Assembly: GCA_904066235.2 (NCBI GenBank)
Contig: CAJFCV020000006.1
Span: 9,672,001-9,736,000, forward strand
Source of the DNA: Bursaphelenchus xylophilus
Lineage: Eukaryota; Nematoda; Chromadorea; Rhabditida; Aphelenchoididae
Length of the DNA stretch: 64,000 nucleotides
Reading direction: 5' to 3'
Position numbers and translations under genes: made by a program. Under the pieces are notes generated by a model that was given only the letters and a program-made list of their open reading frames with translations, searched no databases and was not told the DNA's origin. Below are positions 36,461 to 48,831 of the stretch, one piece after another. Numbering within the stretch: position 1 is the stretch's first letter; each line of letters begins with the position of its first letter.

Positions 36461-38247
36461 CCTAAAGTAATATTTTTTTTGATTTTTCTTGGATTTAGAT
36501 ACGATTTTTTTGAATTGTACCTTTGAAGGGACTTTGATTATCACCTATTACTGTTAGCCAAAATTTGGAACCGATTTTTTGCTGGAAATTGTTCAGCCAT
36601 TGTTACCCTTGTTTCTTGTTGAAGTTTTATGTTTTGTTGATTTCTCTTTGATATAAACATCTAATCGTAAACAACCGAATGAAGAAATTTGTTTTGTCCG
36701 ATCTGAAACACCATTTCAAGTGGAATTCGGGAAGTCGTTTGGATGGGTTGGCTCAAAAAGCGCAAAATTTTCGTGAGTTTTGTGATTTTACAAAACTTTT
36801 TGGTTTCTGCAATGTTTAATGGGGAGTTCGATGGTATGTGAAGAAATTACTAGCTGTATTTTTTGTAATGGAAGCAATGTTTTTGATATTTTTGAAATTT
36901 TTCGTGAAGAAAATGATGGTTTGTTTTTTTGCACTGTGCGGTAGAAAAGAGATGGGTTTGCACGGTGCGGATGCGCAATTTTGGGTTGAATTTCTTATCA
37001 AGTCAAATAGTACGGCATTAGGCCCTCGTTCGCAAAATTTTTCAATTTTCTCTCTAATCGCGCACAGTGCAATCGATCATTCTTTCTTCTGCACTGTGCA
37101 GTAGAAAAAAGAAAAGTTTTGCACGGTGGGGGTGTGCAATTTCAGGTTGGATTTTTTAACTGGTGATACAGTAGTTTATAAGGCCGTCATTTGCAAAATT
37201 TTTCAACTTTCGCTTTATGGTGCACCGTGCAGTTGCTCATTCCTTTTTCTGCACTGTGCAGATTAAAAATTTTGGATTTTTTTAGCACTGTGCGATAAAA
37301 GCCTGGTTTAAAAAGAAAATATAATTGAATCTCATGACTTTTCACACCACATTTTTTATTTCAATATTCTCATTACACTCCGCACTGTGCAGAAAAACCG
37401 AAATTTTCAGACTGCACTGTGCGATTTCCACAAAAAAAATAAAATTTCGACACAATACGTAGGAGGGTCACAAGATGGAAACAAGAAGTTTTTATAGCTG
37501 CAAATTGCTCATAGTTCACACAATTCTTAGTTTTATTCTGGATTTTTTCACCTAAACGACTTGTGATTCAGCCCGAAAGGTCGATAATGCACCCTTCAAA
37601 ATTCAATTTCCCAACCAAAACAGGTCTTATCTTGGAATGATTGTTGACTCATGGCCTTGTATAATAAAACCATTTGCTTATAAACAATGTAAACAAGGAC
37701 GTTTTCAGTCTGAAATCTTTTGAAAATTTCGGTATTTTTGGGAATTTTTATGGTTGTTATACCACAAAATACTTGGTTATACCATTTATACAGTTCAGAA
37801 GTGTTGATGTTTTAACTTTTTTTTCTATTCCCCAGCGATAAATTGCATTCTCAAAAAAAAGTTTTTTTTTGCACTGTGCAGTCCATTTTTTAGCCTATTT
37901 TTCGCCCCGCACTGTGCTATTTTTTCAAATTTGCAAAGTCACTAATAATAAAGAAGCAAATGGAAGAATTACGAAGTGCGTTGGACAAAAAAAAAATTTT
38001 GATGAATTTTAGCACAATTAATTTAAGAAATGAGTTTTTTTTGTTATATTTTTATTATTTTTTAAGTGAAATCAAAATTATTTTTTTAATGTAAAATACG
38101 ATGCCTTTGATTTTTGTAATGTATAATTTTATTCAAAGAATTTCATGCTAATACCGCGATTTGAACACAAATTTAATTGATTTTAACCTAATTCTTTGAT
38201 TTTAATTTCAGATTTCACCAGAAACCTTTTGAGATTCATTATTCAAA
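36461..38247. other. Intergenic, last dense palindromes of the window
   Basis: Palindromes near 36930, 36962, 37065, 37090, 37222, 37250, 37284, 37381, 37413 and 37871; after these the motif becomes rare. The stretch 36920-37290 contains two related blocks of about 160 bp (GCACTGTGCGGTAGAAAAGA versus GCACTGTGCAGTAGAAAAAA, each followed by CGCAAAATTTTTCAA or GCAAAATTTTTCAAC). No gene is supported. Confidence 0.5.
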
Positions 38248-38844
38248 ATGGTCCAGTAAGTTCTGAAATTACAGTTTCATTCCTTGATAGTCGATTTTTT
38301 CATCGAAATAATCTAAAAAACTCAATTTCAGGACTGGAAATACCGATGACGTCATTATGATTTGCCTTTGCATTTTTCTTCCCGTGAGTTTTTGTTCTGT
38401 TTTATGATGCTAATGTTTGTAAAATGCGCTTTTCGACATTCTTGTAATATACATAGGAAAGTTAAAAAAAATCATAAAATTTGACGTTTTTCATCCATAA
38501 AAGCGCCGATTTTTCAGAATCTTTTTGTAAAATAAGTACACCCCTCCTTTTCTTTGTAAATTCAGCCGTATTCATCAAAAAATCAAGAAAAAACTCATTT
38601 TTTAAAAATATCTAATGGGAAATTCGTATTTTACTTCCAAAAGATCCCGTCTTTTCAGCCAATCGCCGTTTTCTGGAAGGACAATGTTGATGGGAATGGA
38701 TGCTCATGTCACGTTTGTGTGAATCTCCTCTTGACGCTCTTTTTTTAGTAAGTTTTCTGGGCTTGACTTTATTTAATAATGACGTCATTTTTTAGCATTC
38801 CCGGCCTTCTCCATGCCGCTTGGTACTGCTTCTGTCGAGGATAA
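38248..38844 (+). CDS. UPF0057/PMP3 family membrane micro-protein (65 residues)
   Basis: Four small exons: 38248-38255 (8 nt), 38332-38383, 38659-38747, 38796-38844. The first exon is ATGGTCCA before GTAAGT; phases agree throughout. The product has two helices: DDVIMICLCIFLPPIAVFW, then CHVCVNLLLTLFFYIPGLLH with the family hallmark IPGxxHA, and ends WYCFCRG. PMP3/UPF0057 proteins are tiny plasma-membrane proteolipids that affect membrane potential and salt tolerance in yeast and plants; worms have several copies. A second Cys pair (CSCHVC) between the helices is typical of animal members. AATAAA follows at about 38876. The gene runs tail to tail with the pseudokinase, with 153 bp between stops. 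Confidence 0.88.
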
Positions 38845-38997
38845 AATACGTCGTTTCTTAAGTTTTTTTGATTTCAATAAAAGTAATCAAGATGGGGACG
38901 ACATGGAATACTGACTTTAGATAGCCGGTCAAAAAAAAATCACATATAAAAATATTTATTTTAATTTTCTTACGAAAAAATTCGATGCTCTCGGGTC

Positions 38998-40358
38998 TTA
39001 ATAGTCATACGACTTGAACGTGCCCATCAACTTGAAATTATCATTGGGGAAACGCACAGGAAGATGGAGCTCGTCCAACGGTCCGACCTGAAAGTTTTTC
39101 AAAATATAAAATGCGCTTAAAAACCAATTCGCATGTAAAAAAAATTAAATTCCACATACCAAAAAGTAATATCTGAGGATGCCCGTGGCCACGTTTTCCA
39201 TCTCCAAATCATCCGTGTAGAGCCCCCTCAGCAGACACAAGGTCACAGCCTCCTTGATGTCGAAGAATTCTTCGGGAATCGAGTTCTCGTCGGTACACTC
39301 TAACTTGACCTTCGTGACTTCCTCAATTTTTTTCATTCCCGCCCAAGGCAGAGGAGCCATCATGCCCAATACCATGTAGAGAAGGCTCTCCGTGTCCTCC
39401 GACTTCAACGCCTTCTTCGCGTGGATGTGAGTGGTTGCCGTTTCGGGGATTGGATAGAACGCCGAGCGTTCCGAGCCGATGCGAATTGCATATCCGAAGT
39501 CAGTAATGACGAACTGCAAGAAAAATTTTTGTGAAATTTGAATAAAATTTGAAATGTTTTCGCTCCGGGACTTGAAAAAAAAGGATTTTTTGTGAAATTT
39601 GAAAAAAATTTGAAGTGTTTTCGCTTCGGGACTGGGAAAAAAAAGAATTTTTTGGAAAATTCAACAAAATTTTGAAATCTTTTCGCATCGGGAGTAGAAA
39701 AAAGTTTTAGGGAGAATACAAACTCAACATGCACTCACCCGATACCTATTTCGGTCTTTCTTGACGTAGAATGCGCTCTCCTTGATGTACCTATGGCAAA
39801 TCCCGTAGTTGATCAGCGCTTTCATGCAGTAAAGCAACTGGAAGAAGAGTTTTTGCGCCTCGAACGGAGCCATGAGTTGTCCTTGGCGCATCTCGCGAAT
39901 GTTCGGGCCATAATTTTCGACCCGCATGCAGTAGACGCCTTCAGAAAATTGGCAGCTGCTGAGCATGCTGCCAATGTAGATGAATCTGAAACAAACGGTT
40001 TTGGGGTCATCCAACTTACTGTTTGTCTGGGCTCTTGGAATTCTTGTCCATCAGCTGGTAGACGCCGCTCTCGCAGGCGAGCGGTTGCTTGTATTTGGGG
40101 CCTAGCTTTGCCTCCAACTTGTACCAGTACGATGTCCCCTTGTATTCGTATTCGTAAAATGCTCCGAATTCGCCTTGGGCGACCATCCGCTTCACCTCGG
40201 CATTATCAATGATTTTCTGAAAAAAAATCATTATACATTATATATTATAATACAAGTCAAACTCAAAGAGTCAAACAACTCACCGGGACGACGAGTTTCA
40301 TCCCACTTTTCAGCTTGACTACATCGAACCCCTCCGTACACTTCTTGGTGGTTTCCAT
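38998..40358 (-). CDS. CK1-like pseudokinase (320 residues)
   Basis: Five exons in phase: 40358-40284, 40216-40020, 39985-39739, 39513-39160, 39087-38998. The domain order is CK1/TTBK: a degenerate glycine loop (AQGEFGAFYEYEY), the ATP-lysine strand (SYWYKLEAK), a hinge segment (VYCMRVENYGPNI), then CHRYIKESAF where active CK1 has HRDIKPDNF. The catalytic Asp is therefore Tyr and the Mg-binding Asn is Ala. DFG is intact (ITDFGYAIRI). DTESLLYMVLGMMAPLPWAG matches the D-x-ES-x-xY/F region of CK1. It ends shortly after the C-lobe with no long tail. Nematodes have greatly expanded this family, often in the germline; loss of two catalytic residues suggests a scaffold role. The start follows a TATGTCAG trans-splice-like acceptor. 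Confidence 0.83.
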
Positions 40359-40433
40359 TGCGGTGGAGAAATCAAATCTGACATATAATGCGCGATGTCT
40401 GCAAATAGACATACAGTGCGTCCCAGGTTTTTG

Positions 40434-40674
40434 GTTCCACCCCATTTTTTGATCGTATCTCGGGGGGTTTTTTCTCAAATGCCATGAAATTTTACACAAG
40501 TGTTAACCAACCTTTGAGAATACGCTATGCAAAGTTTCATCCGATTTGACTTCAGTACTCTGACGTTATGGCGATTTTTTAAATTTTAAAATATTTTTTT
40601 TTTAAATATTTTAAAATTTTTTTATAAAGAAATTATTAATTTTTACAAAAAAAAATTTTCACAGACTTATCTTA
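40434..40674. repeat. Dispersed repeat also present inverted at 52612-52710
   Basis: GTTAACCAACCTTTGAGAAT (40501 on) through CGCCATAACGTCAGAGTACT (read on either strand) is nearly identical to the reverse complement of 52612-52710. The two copies sit just outside TIR elements at both sites (40675 and 52599). Confidence 0.6.
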
Positions 40675-41695
40675 CAAGGGATCGGCAAATAGTTGTAACC
40701 TGCTTTCTTAACGAAACCTATATAATTTGAAAGAGCATTAAAAATAGTGCACAGCGCAAAAAAATAGCGGCCTAAATTACCTTAGGGCATAGATACGACA
40801 GCTTTTTGAAAGGGGTTATATGCGGCCAAAACGCCGGTTCCTTATATTACAGTAATCCTGGCGGTTTGAAATCGTCTTTATTAATTTCCTGGTATCCAAA
40901 AACGTCTATCACGGTCGTTTTATGGCTTTACCAATCCTCGGTTATATGTTATTAGACATTACTGCTAGTTACAGTAAATTGTAAATAAAACTAGGTTAAA
41001 GGGAAAATTGGAGCAAAAAGCTTTGGAAATACATTTATATGATCGTCGTGGTCATTCACAAACGAAAATTTCTTATGTCCTAGCCTTACCAATGGTTGGT
41101 CCAGTGTGTCAGCAATAGTGTCTTTGGCCGATTTTACAATTTTATCTTCGTATTTTTTTGATAAAATGTATATTTATAGGCCCTTGTAAATTGAATTATC
41201 CTCCAGTAATCATAATCGGTCAGGTTACTGGCACAACACCCTTGTAATTATACGATAGTGACATACCCACTCTCATCACCATCAAATTTGTGGTCGTTTC
41301 AAAAAAATTCAAAAACTCAGAAAAATTGCGTAACCATGGATTTTGTCCGCGGAGGAACAAAAATTATTAAAAAATGTCAACATACCATGGTTTTGTGGCA
41401 TACACTGCTCGACAAAATTATAAATGCACTTTATAAATCGCTGTAACTTTTGTGGTTGTCAATGAAATTGTGCCATATTTGGCTCCAATATGTACTAATG
41501 TACTGTAAATCTTGTGCCCAAAAATTATTTTGGAAAGTTTCCACAATTTGGAAAAAAGTTGAAAAAACCGAAATTTTGGTGATTTCCTTTGCGACAAAAT
41601 TATAAATTCGCGCAATATTTTGCAATTCTCTAGCCGTTGGTGCTGAAGCAAAGTAAGTAATTGGGCTTAGTGGTATCCTTAGGGGTCCTTCTGTC

Positions 41696-41881
41696 ATGCT
41701 ACGAGGAAAAATGGTGGCAGAATTTGAGAAGGGCGAAGTTACGGCCCTGAAACGGCAAAGACCTTGGGTTTGGCAAATTTCGGCTCAGGTAGGGCGTTCT
41801 GCCGAAGTTGTGACGAACTACTCGGTTCACTCGGAAGTCTTCAACACACATAAACGTTCCGGCGAAAAAGGTTTACCATAG
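41696..41881 (+). pseudogene. Tc1-type transposase N-terminal fragment, left arm
   Basis: A 61-codon fragment with the DNA-binding helix-turn-helix (ISAQVGRSAEVVTNY). The mirror copy is on the minus strand at 42476-42673. Neither continues into a DDE domain. Confidence 0.7.
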
Positions 41882-42475
41882 CGACGGAGTCAAGGCAATG
41901 AAATCCGCCGAGCTTCCAACTCCACCATCTCTGGGTCTCATATAAAGCAAGAAATAGGTCTCAATTGTAGCAGGATAGCTATGCTGAGGGCCCTAAGACG
42001 CAGCGATGTCATCACTGGACGTCATATGACGTCGTTCCCCCAGATGGTTAGGTTCGGTTAGTGCGCGACCGAAATTGGCCAAGGTGCCTTTGACAAAACA
42101 GGTTGAGTAGTCAAGGGTAGGTTTATCATCGTTGCAGTAAGGAATTCCTTGGAGATTGCATGGCCAGCCGATATCCTCGACGCTTTCACACATAGCACAT
42201 ATCACTGTCATTATATCAGAAGAGAACCGCGTTACTTTCCGTGCCGTAATGTTGGAGGACCTGTTTTGTCAAAGTCTCACCTTGGCCAATTTCGGTCGCG
42301 CGCTTACCGAACCTAGGCCAGCTTGAAGCATGATTTTACATGACGTCCAGTGATGACACCGCTGTGTCCCAGGGCCTTTAGCATAGCCATGCTGCTACAA
42401 TTGAGACCTGTTTCTTGCTCTATGTATATGATACCCAGAGAAGGTGGAGTTGGAAGCTCGGCGGATTTCTCTGCC

Positions 42476-42673
42476 TTAATTCTGCCGCGGTGGTGAACCT
42501 TTTTTGCCAGAACGTTTAGATGTGTTGAGGACTTCCGAGTGAACCGAGTAGTTCGTCACAACTTCGGCAGAACGCCCTACCTGAGCCGAAATTTGCCAAA
42601 CCCAAGGTCTTTGCCGTTTCAGGGCCGTAACTTCGCCCTTCTCAAATTCTGCCATCATTTTTCCTCGTAGCAT
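42476..42673 (-). pseudogene. Tc1-type transposase N-terminal fragment, right arm
   Basis: Mirror copy of 41696-41881 with few substitutions (MLRGKMMAEFEKGEV; SEVLNTSKRSGKKG). The near-identity of the arms argues for recent formation or gene conversion between them. Confidence 0.7.
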
Positions 42674-43315
42674 GACAGAAGGACCCCTAAGGATACTACT
42701 AAGCCCAATTACTTACTTTGCTTCAGCACCAACGGCTAGAAAATTGCAAAATATTGCGCGAATTTATAATTTTGTCGCAAAGGAAATCACCAAAATTTCG
42801 GTTTTTTCAACTTTTTTCCAAATTGTGGAAAGTTTCCAAAATAATTTTTTGGCACAAGATTTATAGTACACTAGTACATATTGGAGCCAAATATGGCACA
42901 ATTTCATTGACAACCACAAAAGTTAAAGCGATTTTTAAAGTGCATTTATAATTTTGTCGAGCAGTGTATAAGAGAAGAAACGCAAAATATTTAGAGAGAC
43001 CGGATTCAGAACCAGGACTCGCTGCGCCGAAAGTGGGCTCACTACCACTCGACCAACTGGACACAACTCTGTTGCCATTCCGAGAGTTTATAAAGCGAGG
43101 CGGAAATTAGGCTAAAATCTGTATTTTGGCCATAACTTTGTCCAAAGTGAATTTAGGCAGCTAGTTCTTTTTGCGCTGTGAACTATTTTTAATCCTCTTT
43201 CAAATGATATAGGCTTCGTTAAGAAAGCAGGTTACAACTATTTGCCGATCCCTTGTTAGTAAAAAAAATAAATAATTTTTAATTTAAATTTAAGTGCTTA
43301 AAACAGGTTTTGCGA

Positions 43316-44968
43316 AAGACTCGAGCTTTCAGATTTGCCTTGTGCACATGAAACAGGATGTCGCAGCAGAGCCGTGAAACAGTAACCATAGGTTTCCCTA
43401 ATCACGAGTATTAAATTTCAGAAAAATTTTTTTTGATTATTGGCCTACTGTAGGTGTACTGTAGCTTTCCAGCATTTCCAGGATCTCAGCTACAAGAGGT
43501 CGGATTGTATCCGGACCTTTTCTGAATTATAGAATGGACAATTCTAAGCATCTTTCATGTTGGGCGCTTTTTCCTATCTGTGCCGGAAGTATTCTAAAAA
43601 TTTGCATAATTGCCAAAAAATTTACATTTTTCAAATTTTATAGAAAAATTTGCATAATGGCATGACATTTTTATTGCTCTAAAAGATGCTCCGTGATGTG
43701 GCAATTCAAACGGTATATAGATCACCGCAAGGGGTTCTGCCTATGTTGCAAACGGGTCGTCTAAATATTGGATCATCAGGAATTAAAGTCAAATTTTGTC
43801 AAAAAAATTTGATGTTTGGTATGACCAAAGATTGTATTAGACTTCAAAGTGGTTCCAAAGTAAAAATAGGTAATTAAAAAATTGATTTGCGGAATTTTTT
43901 TGACATCTGCACCCAGCCAGAATCGAACCCGGGACGCTGGAATGGTAGTCCCGCCCACTAACCACTACACCACGAAATTTGTCGTACCACTTTTTGCACT
44001 TTTTTTGATTGCATCTAGAGCAGAATTTTACGCTGATTAACATCAGCTGGGGGTTTTTAGAAACAAAGATTTTACGGCCGTTTTTTTTCGGCCAATACTG
44101 TATCACGGGAAGTTACAGTAGGAAACGAAAAAAAATAATAGCTCCGTCGTGTTAGCAATGGTCGAAAACATCAGTAAGCTTAAAATTGTTGTATTCAGAG
44201 CTAAAATACGACAACTATAAGCGATTACTTAAAAAACAGTAAATTGTAAAAAATATATCTTAATGGAGGATTAGGCAAAAAACGTCCTTCGCTTTTGCTT
44301 AGCATCTATCGACGGTCGTTTTAATGCAAAAATTTCAAAATTGATTTTTTCCTATGTCCACTGACTCGTCTTTTAAAGATTTATAACATTATTTTGTCAT
44401 AAAATTACATATTTTTACTTTGGAACCACTTTGAAGTCCAATACAATCTTTGGTCATACCAAACACCACATTTTTTTGACAAAATTTGACGTTCAGAAAA
44501 ATTGAATTCCTGATGATCCAATATTTAGACGACCCGTTTGCAACATAGGCAGAACCCCTTGCGGTGATCTATATACCGTTTGAATTGCCACATCACGGAG
44601 CATCTTTTAGGGTAATAAAAATGTCATGCCATTATGCAAATTTTTCTATAAAATTTGAAAAATGTGAATTTTTTGACAATTATGCAAATTTTTAGAATAC
44701 TTCCGGCACAGATAGGAAAAAGTGCCCAACATGAAAGATGCTTAGAATTGTCCATTCTATGATTCAGAGAAGGTCCGGATACAACCCGACCTCTTGTAGC
44801 TGAGATCCGGGAATGCGGGAAAGCTACAGTACACCTACAGTAGGCCAATAATCAAAATTTTTTTTTCTGAAATTTAATATTCGTGATTAGGGAAACCTAT
44901 GGTTACTGTTTCACGACTCTGCTGCGACATCCTGTTTCATGTGCACAGCTAGCTCGACCCTTACAAAA
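43316..44968. mobile_element. Foldback element with arms of about 550 bp and a tRNA-like loop
   Basis: The left arm (about 43316-43869) is the reverse complement of about 44412-44968. Landmarks are GTGCACATGAAACAGGATGT at 43345 and its inverse near 44925, and GTTGCAAACGGGTCGTCTAA at 43744 and its inverse near 44530. The loop of about 540 bp contains a tRNA-like sequence at 43907-43978. No coding sequence is supported, and the ends lack a clear duplication, so the superfamily is unknown. Confidence 0.75.
43907..43978 (-). tRNA. tRNA-like sequence (pseudogene or SINE head) in a foldback loop
   Basis: On the minus strand GTGGTGTAGTGGTTAGTGGG is a good A box and GGGTTCGATTC a perfect B box at normal spacing. 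The D and anticodon arms fold (anticodon position ACC), but the T stem is imperfect and the acceptor stem does not pair, so a working tRNA is unlikely. Confidence 0.5.
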
Positions 44969-45236
44969 AAGCTGTTTTAATTGTTAAAAAAATTAAAAAT
45001 ATTAATCTAAAATTTTCGACTTTTTTATTTTATTTAAAATATAATTCTGAAGAGATTAAGAAAATGAAAGTAATAAAAAATTTATTTGTATTTGTAAACA
45101 CAAAACATGAAACCCATGAAATCCGGTAGACAAATAAAAAATTCTACCATACACTCCATCAGAAATTGAAAATCTAGCTTCTTTATATTCTATTAACTGA
45201 ATTAACATAAAATAAAAGGCTAAAAAAATAGTTAAA

Positions 45237-46150
45237 CCAACCTGCCCTTAATACCATTCCTTGTGTTCTCTGTAGTATTAGAAAGGGTATTACATTCGGA
45301 TCTACCGTACTTTATCGACGCAGTGGCCCCACGAGCCATCTCCGTCCTTGTACATCAGGTAAACATTGGTTTTAAAAAAAATTCCGATTAGTGATTTATT
45401 TTCGGCAAGAAACAACTTAGACTACTTGTACCAAATGCAAGATGTAAAACAAACCGATACCGATTAGTTTGAAGTCATTTAATCGACCTTTTAAGTCATC
45501 TAAGATACCGTTTACCTTCTACAGTAACCTTCAAAGGCCCTAAAGTACAGAAAATTACTATCTATGGGAACTTTTTGCCCCGAAAATCAAACTCAGCATG
45601 TTAACAAACCTATAGCCGTATCTTACTTCTTGCTTAAATGTTCTATCTGCCGCAGGTGGTTGGTTCAAGGAAAAATGGGTAAAAGCAAGCCTATTTTGGC
45701 CTATTTTTCGGAACTTTTTTGTAGAACCAACTTAACAGACCCGATTTATTCTGAAACGGCTAATGATTGTAGCATTACGTTTTCAGGCACGCTGCGTTCA
45801 AATTTGCATATCAAATTTTGTGATTTTCGTCCATTCCTCTTGGTAATTCGGGGTACAAATTGTTACGGTAACTACTTGTTGAAGATGATATGCCAAGAAA
45901 ATACTCGAGATCATAGAGCAAGCTACTTTTTTCATTAAGTAGATGCACACTGTATAATTTAACAGCATTGGCAAGTTTAATGCCCAAAAAACAGCCTGAC
46001 TGACATTTTATTCAAAACCAATCTTTATCTCATGTACAAGGTCGGAGATGGCTCATAGCGCCACTCCGTCGAAAAAGTACGGCAAATAAGAATGTAATAC
46101 CCTTTCTAATACTACAGAGTACAAGATGAATAGTATTAAGAGCGGGTTGG
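45237..46150. mobile_element. Inverted-repeat element of about 914 bp
   Basis: CCAACCTGCCCTTAATACCA at 45237 and its inverse ending at 46150 bound arms of about 115 bp that also share TGTAGTATTAGAAAGGGTAT and CGGAGATGGCTC. An open frame inside (45564-45938, 124 codons) matches nothing I know. The right half recurs at about 53845-54136. Confidence 0.65.
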
Positions 46151-48640
46151 TTCAAAACCATCTACAACATAAAAACCACCTAAAAATGCAATCAAAAATC
46201 TTTCAAAACAACGACTTACCACTTCGCCATGCAAAAACAACAAATTGTCGCCATATAACGCTTGAAAATGTACCTTATACACCTCATTTTGGATCAAAAA
46301 AAGCCGCACCGAGTTTGTCAGTGCGTCCCGCCACGAAAACAAACGTTATATCAGAACGCCACCCCAAGCCGAGAAAATTGCTTTTCAAAGTAGCTGTACA
46401 GGCCCTTTAAAACAAGGTTCGCGAGAGAACCCCTTGCACATCAACCATAAACAGAATGCCAAGATTTTTGGCATTCGGTCTTTTAAGGGTCTCTAATGTT
46501 TTAGCTTACTGTGCAGTGGGTAATGAACAAGGTTTCAACTTCGCTGCGCCAATTTCAAAAATGGCCAATACCACCTAAAACAAGGTTCTTAGAACAGCTT
46601 CTAAACTTGTGCGGATGCCACTAATTATGCTCTTATTGTCTTTTTAGATCATAGTGGACCTAGCTGAGTCAAAATTTACCGATTTTTAAAATATTATTTT
46701 AGTCACCTAAATATCAGTTTTTTTGGATTTTGAGTGAGTAAGCTAGTATATGACACAGGGTTGCTTATTTTTCTCTAAAACTACTCTAATTATGCTCATA
46801 GAAAAAAGAATTTAGGCAATTGCTTCGTTACGAAACAATTTAGTAGCAAAAGATGTCTAAAATAAGGTTTTCAAATCTACTTTTTTTTGGTCTGTCCGAC
46901 TCGGTTCCAATTCTTAATTTGAGCTACTCTTGGGCACCCTAGCAAAGTTATGCAAACAGTTTTCGCGATTCAAAACTTTTTTTTTGTGGTTGATGTGCCT
47001 TGGCACATTTTTTCCAAGTTGGTCCTACAGGGCTGAAATTCAACCCAGTTAGTACACTAACAAAACAAAAAAATTTGGAATTTCTATTTTTTTTTGTACT
47101 GCACTTTTATCGAAAATTTTGTATCACAAAGATTAGACATGCCAGAGAGTCGGGGGTGGTTCGGATGGATTGGTATCGTTATTCTGAGCTAGTTACCTGT
47201 TGACAACGTTTTTCTAAAGTTTTGCCTAAGGCAAGAAAAAATTGATTCTTTGGATCAAAAGTTAGAGTAGCTTAGATTTCTCAAAATTTTTTCATAGTGC
47301 GGCAAAGTTTGAAGCTTTTATTTAGAAGTGCTTTCCATTGCCGTTCGAATGAACCTATGAACACTATAGAGTGTCTCCTGGGGCAGAACCAGCCGTTTAA
47401 AGTTTCAGAAAATAAGAGTTACAGAAAATGTGTCATTATGACATAGCGTACATTTTGTCAAACCGGATGTATTAGGTTGTATAATAAGTTATGACCATAA
47501 TTTTCTAAAATTCCTAAAACTTTAATGATGCTTTTTTCAGAGTTGAATAGCATACCGCTGGGTAGGGTGGAGACAGTAGATTACAGGAACCAGTAGCACA
47601 TCGGCCTCCGGCTAAAACACCGGAGAAAAGAAATTAAGAAATGAGGGCATCCCAAGGTGCTAAAACAAAAATACGCCTTAAATCTGAGAATTCTGAGAGG
47701 CTAGTAATGACAATGCTTCTGTAGGACATTCTAGGCGTCCCTTTTACATACGCTGCACTGGATCAACTCTATCTCCCCTACCTGAGCTTTACTATTCAAA
47801 ATATAAATTGAGGTATACCTTCATTGTTATGAACCCTGATTCGTTTCGAATTAATCTCACCTTAAATAACGTGGTTCAGCTGTAAAGAGTCACTTATGAG
47901 TTGCTTTTTGATAACCTACTCAAATCAGAAACTGCTTGTATCAGGTGACAATAAGGAATTTCATTAAAATCGTTACATTTTGAGGGCCGCTGGACTAGAG
48001 TTCAAAACTTTTATTAAGTACGCGCTAGCGCCATCTTGTGAGGAACTGTTTTTGGCGGTTATATACGCTATATACCTCGGCGAAAACGACAGTATATGTT
48101 CTTTGAGTTTGCGGCTGTTAAGTTCTAAAAAATTGAAATTTAATTGGATGATCCAAAATTCTGCTAATTCTTAGATTTTTCTGGAGATTCCAATTATTGC
48201 ATGCTCCAAAATTTGTCTGGTGTGACAACAGGCATGTGATCTCGTATTACTACGAGTTATAACAATAGACAATAGAAGCCCCGGGCGCTAAACTTTTTAG
48301 ACGCTTTTTCAGGCGACGGCTTCGGTAACCTTCCGGAAAAACAGCTCATAAAATGAGTTGTCACTGCTACCTTGCAACGATGCTGTGTCAGCGTCTTTTC
48401 CGACCCTTGAAGATTATAATAACACCAATCTGAGACCAGCAGCGGCTGGCAGAGAGACGTGACTTGAGTTGTTTCGTACCCAGCCAAAATCGGGGCACTT
48501 CCGAGGTTTTAGCAATAGAAAATCGCGGCTATGCCGTAAGACTTTGCAATACGCACTAGATGAAACTTCGATAAGCCCTCTATTAGTCTATAAGTATGCT
48601 GAACTAAGGAGGGATCTGAGCTAGGAAATAATCGACTTCA
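46151..48640. other. Intergenic; nothing recognised
   Basis: About 2.5 kb without a supportable gene, RNA or repeat structure, and with none of the GCAC-N-GTGC palindromes so common before 38 kb. Composition is slightly less A/T-rich than the left half of the window. Confidence 0.4.
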
Positions 48641-48767
48641 AACGTTTGCAAGAAAATGGTCATAACATATTATACAACCTAATATTATTGCATAAAATGG
48701 AGGCTGACGGTCCTCTAGACGTAGTCCGACCGTCTTTCGTGCCGATTTTTTCATATTTGGTCGACAG

Positions 48768-48815
48768 AAAATGGGGAATACTTTTCGGTTTCCCCAATCG
48801 TCCCACTACGACTCT
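48768..48815. repeat. Solo end of the GACGATTGGGGAA hairpin family
   Basis: TGGGGAATACTTTTCGGTTT then CCCCAATCGTCCCAC matches the terminus of the hairpin insertion at 55817-56838. It lies 17-64 bp after the last modelled exon of the adjacent membrane-protein gene, so it may sit in that gene's next intron. Confidence 0.6.
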
Positions 48816-48831
48816 TCATAACTTTGCTTAC

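Larger units (their letters stand above)
41403..42966. mobile_element. Tc1-type snapback (foldback) element, 1564 bp, TA-flanked
   Basis: Starts CACTGCTCGACAAAATTATA and ends with the reverse complement; TA flanks both ends (41401-41402 and 42967-42968). The whole element is a near-perfect palindrome of two arms of about 700 bp, with a loop at about 42105-42259. Each arm encodes the same transposase N-terminus, MLRGKMVAEFEKGEVTALKR, followed by a helix-turn-helix (WQISAQVGRSAEVVTNY) of Tc1/Tc3 type, then breaks. Two 5' halves have been joined head to head and the catalytic half lost. Confidence 0.85.
40675..43255. mobile_element. Long-TIR element with TTA duplications, PIF/Harbinger-type ends
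   Basis: Left end CAAGGGATCGGCAAATAGTT; the right end is its reverse complement, and similarity continues for more than 100 bp (to TTTAGGC or GCCTAAAT). TTA flanks both sides (40672-40674 and 43256-43258). The CAAGG terminus and the 3-bp TWA duplication match the smaller MITEs at 13922 and 52030. A Tc1 snapback (41403-42966) is nested inside. No intact transposase was found. Confidence 0.65.

Noticed and set aside
45564..45938. 124-codon open frame inside the 45.2-46.2 kb inverted-repeat element
   Set aside because: It has several Cys but no recognisable transposase or other motif, and no second copy of the frame is available to show conservation.
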